From Pseudarthrobacter equi (GTDB taxonomy: Bacteria > Actinomycetota > Actinomycetes > Actinomycetales > Micrococcaceae): 64,000 nucleotides of DNA. This document shows, in pieces, positions 62,264 through 64,000 of this stretch (its first letter is position 1; the number at the start of each line of letters is the position of its first letter). The notes under the pieces were generated by a model. It did no database searches. It saw nothing but the letters and a program-made list of their open reading frames with translations, and was not told where the DNA came from. Where the stretch lies: assembly GCF_900105535.1 (NCBI RefSeq), contig NZ_LT629779.1:1736001-1800000 (forward strand). Reading direction: 5' to 3'. The translations under genes were made by a program, and so were the position numbers.

Positions 62264-63235
62264 ATGACGATGACCAACGAGCAGGCCGCGTGGTTTGCCG
62301 ATACGTTCGAAAAGCTCGTTGCCAATGTGGGGCAGGCGGTGCTGGGTAAGGAACACGTCATCCGGCTGACCTTCACCGCGATGCTGGCCGAGGGCCACGT
62401 ACTGTTCGAGGACGCCCCCGGAACGGGTAAGACCTCCCTTGCCCGCGCGCTGGCCGCCACCGTCCAGGGCTCCAACAACCGCATCCAGTTCACCCCCGAC
62501 CTCCTGCCCTCGGACGTCACCGGCGTGACCATCTACGACCAGAAGACCCAGAAGTTCGAGTTCCACAAGGGGCCGATCTTCAACAACATCGTCCTCGCCG
62601 ACGAAATCAACCGTGCGTCGCCGAAGACCCAGTCCGCGCTTCTCGAGGTCATGGAAGAATCCAGGGTCACCGTGGACGGCGTCACCTATTCGGCGGGCCG
62701 CCCGTTCATGGTGATGGCCACCCAGAACCCGATCGAACAGGCCGGCACCTACCGCCTCCCGGAAGCCCAGCTGGACCGCTTCCTGATCAAGACGTCCATC
62801 GGCTACCCGGACCACGCCTCAACGGTCCGGCTGCTGGGCGGCTCCAACCTCAAGGACCGCTCGCAGGAACTGTCCGCCGTCATCACCACCCAGGCCGTGG
62901 CCGACATGGCCGACCTTGCCGCCACGGGACACGTGGACACCGCAGTGCTGGAGTACATCTCCAGGCTGTGCGAGGAAACCCGCAGCGCCCCGGAAACCCG
63001 GCTGGGAGTCTCGGTCCGCGGCGCCCTCGCTATGGTCCGCGCCGCGAAGGTCTGGGCAGCCTCGCAGGGCCGCAACTTCGTGCTGCCGGACGACATCAAG
63101 GAACTCGCCCCGGTGGTGTGGACCCACCGCTTCGTCATGGACCCCGAAGCCGAGTTCTCCGGAGCGACGCCCGAGGCCGTGCTCGCGCGGATCCTCGCCG
63201 ACGTGGCGGCCCCGCAGCAGCGGACCAACGCCTGA
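62264..63235 (+). CDS. MoxR-family AAA+ ATPase
   Basis: MoxR ATPases act as chaperone-like maturation factors, usually with DUF58 and VWA proteins. The 323-aa protein has Walker A in EDAPGTGKTSLARA (Lys56), Walker B LADEINRASPKTQSALLEVM (Asp113-Glu114), the sensor-1 region ATQNPIEQAGTYRLPEAQLD and the C-terminal lid (ETRLGVSVRGALAMVRAAKV). AAAGGAAGAACC precedes the ATG. The DUF58 gene begins 50 bp downstream. Its clients may include the giant surface proteins; this is inferred from position only. Confidence 0.95.
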   Translation: MTMTNEQAAWFADTFEKLVANVGQAVLGKEHVIRLTFTAMLAEGHVLFEDAPGTGKTSLARALAATVQGSNNRIQFTPDLLPSDVTGVTIYDQKTQKFEFHKGPIFNNIVLADEINRASPKTQSALLEVMEESRVTVDGVTYSAGRPFMVMATQNPIEQAGTYRLPEAQLDRFLIKTSIGYPDHASTVRLLGGSNLKDRSQELSAVITTQAVADMADLAATGHVDTAVLEYISRLCEETRSAPETRLGVSVRGALAMVRAAKVWAASQGRNFVLPDDIKELAPVVWTHRFVMDPEAEFSGATPEAVLARILADVAAPQQRTNA

Positions 63236-63285
63236 CCCGCAAGCCCGGCACGTCCTCCACTTCCAGCAACAACGAAGGCACACAT

Positions 63286-64000
63286 ATGTCCACCGGCACC
63301 CCGCTGACCCGGCTCACGGAGCGTCTCAAGCAACCCTTCCACCGGGACGGCAGGCCCACCCGCCTGCACCCGTCGGCGGTCTGGGCCGAGGCGAGCTCCA
63401 CCGCAGGCCTCGCCCTGGAACCGGCCTGGCGCACCGTCCGGAAGGCGTGGCTCACCCACGTATGGCCGGTACTCTCCGTGGTCAGCGTGCTGGGATGGTC
63501 GGTCCTTGCAGCCACCATCCTGCTCTGGTGGGCAGGATCGGCCTACGGCTGGCAGGAAGCGAAGGCCGCCGCCGTGGCGGCCTTCGTCATGTTCCTCATC
63601 GCCCTTGGCTTTATCCTTGGCCGCTCCACCTACGGGGTTGTCCTGGACCTGGCCCGGACCCGCGTGGCGGTGGGGGACAGCGCAGTGGGAAGCATCGCCG
63701 TCACCAACACGTCCAGCCGGCCGCTGCTGCCCGCATCGGTCGAATTGCCCGTTGGCGGAGTCACCGCAGTCTTCCACCTACCCCGCATGAAGCCGCAGCA
63801 GGTGCATGAAGACCTCTTCACCATTCCCACCGCGCGCCGCGCCGTCATTGTGGTTGGGCCGGTCCGTTCCGTCCGCGCCGATCCGCTGCACCTGCTGCGC
63901 CGGCAGGTCCTGTGGACTGAGCCCGAGGACCTCTTCGTCCACCCGCGCACGGTGCCCCTGGCAGGCTCTGCCGCCGGGTTCATCCGCGACCTCGAGGGCA
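63286..64000 (+). CDS. DUF58 membrane protein, N-terminal part (runs off the window)
   Basis: About 238 residues are visible. After a ~55-residue soluble start (MSTGTPLTRLTERLKQPFHR) come two helices (VLSVVSVLGWSVLAATILLW and AAAVAAFVMFLIALGFIL). A beta-rich domain follows with RVAVGDSAVGSIAVTNTSSR and GPVRSVRADPLHLLRRQVLW, typical of the region preceding the DUF58 motif. The DUF58 signature itself would lie beyond the window. The pairing with moxR is standard for this family; transglutaminase-like genes often follow, which cannot be seen here. Confidence 0.85.
   Translation, partial: MSTGTPLTRLTERLKQPFHRDGRPTRLHPSAVWAEASSTAGLALEPAWRTVRKAWLTHVWPVLSVVSVLGWSVLAATILLWWAGSAYGWQEAKAAAVAAFVMFLIALGFILGRSTYGVVLDLARTRVAVGDSAVGSIAVTNTSSRPLLPASVELPVGGVTAVFHLPRMKPQQVHEDLFTIPTARRAVIVVGPVRSVRADPLHLLRRQVLWTEPEDLFVHPRTVPLAGSAAGFIRDLEG

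Overview
The window is high-GC actinobacterial DNA, most like Arthrobacter/Pseudarthrobacter (Micrococcaceae). This rests on gene content and order, not on any search. The indicators are an acyl-CoA carboxylase alpha/beta/epsilon set with maf and birA, a NirB/NirD plus NnaR-type nitrite system, a DUF222 (13E12-type) HNH protein, an Rv1264-like adenylate cyclase, GTG/TTG starts, and many promoters that look leaderless. No rRNA, tRNA, CRISPR array, insertion sequence or prophage was seen.

1-10.8 kb: the end of a LuxR-type regulator, a sufS-sufU cysteine desulfurase/sulfur-transfer pair, small envelope and DUF2505 proteins, an SDR/DUF2867-like protein, the transcription-repair coupling factor mfd, and a membrane-bound YdjM-like hydrolase. 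10.8-28 kb: nitrate/nitrite assimilation interleaved with nucleoside salvage. One minus-strand unit is nirB-cobA-nnaR, with nirD divergent. A second is narK-nasA-nasB. Between and beside them lie deoC, a phosphohexomutase gene, a purine nucleoside phosphorylase gene and lpdA. Both nitrogen operons carry a GlnR-like four-pentamer box placed exactly 10 nt upstream of a -10 hexamer, so they look co-regulated.

28-32.7 kb: an MHS-family transporter behind a double-dyad operator, a DUF222 HNH protein, an array of eleven perfect 8-bp repeats, and a class I glutamine amidotransferase. 32.7-48.5 kb: the fatty acid/propionate carboxylation locus (accA-type biotin carboxylase/BCCP, maf, accE, accB, birA). 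It is interrupted by an RND exporter with its TetR regulator, a secreted protein, an amino-acid/dicarboxylate symporter, a VOC protein and a DUF885 peptidase-like protein. A nearly identical 17-bp palindrome precedes both acc genes. A PH-domain membrane protein and a pH-sensing-type adenylate cyclase follow birA by overlapping reading frames.

49.6-64 kb: two giant tandem paralogs (2056 and 2040 aa), each with one N-terminal membrane anchor, a unique N-terminal domain, many tandem Ig/cadherin-like repeats and C-terminal fibronectin III domains. They are followed by a MoxR AAA ATPase gene and the start of a DUF58 gene. This is the most unusual part of the window. A 1026-bp segment encoding the N-terminal domain is the same in both paralogs except for two bases, while the rest of the genes has diverged to about half identity. 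Most of that segment uses almost exclusively G or T at third codon positions, unlike everything around it. The best candidates for follow-up are this surface-protein/MoxR locus and the mechanism that homogenises its N-terminal domain.
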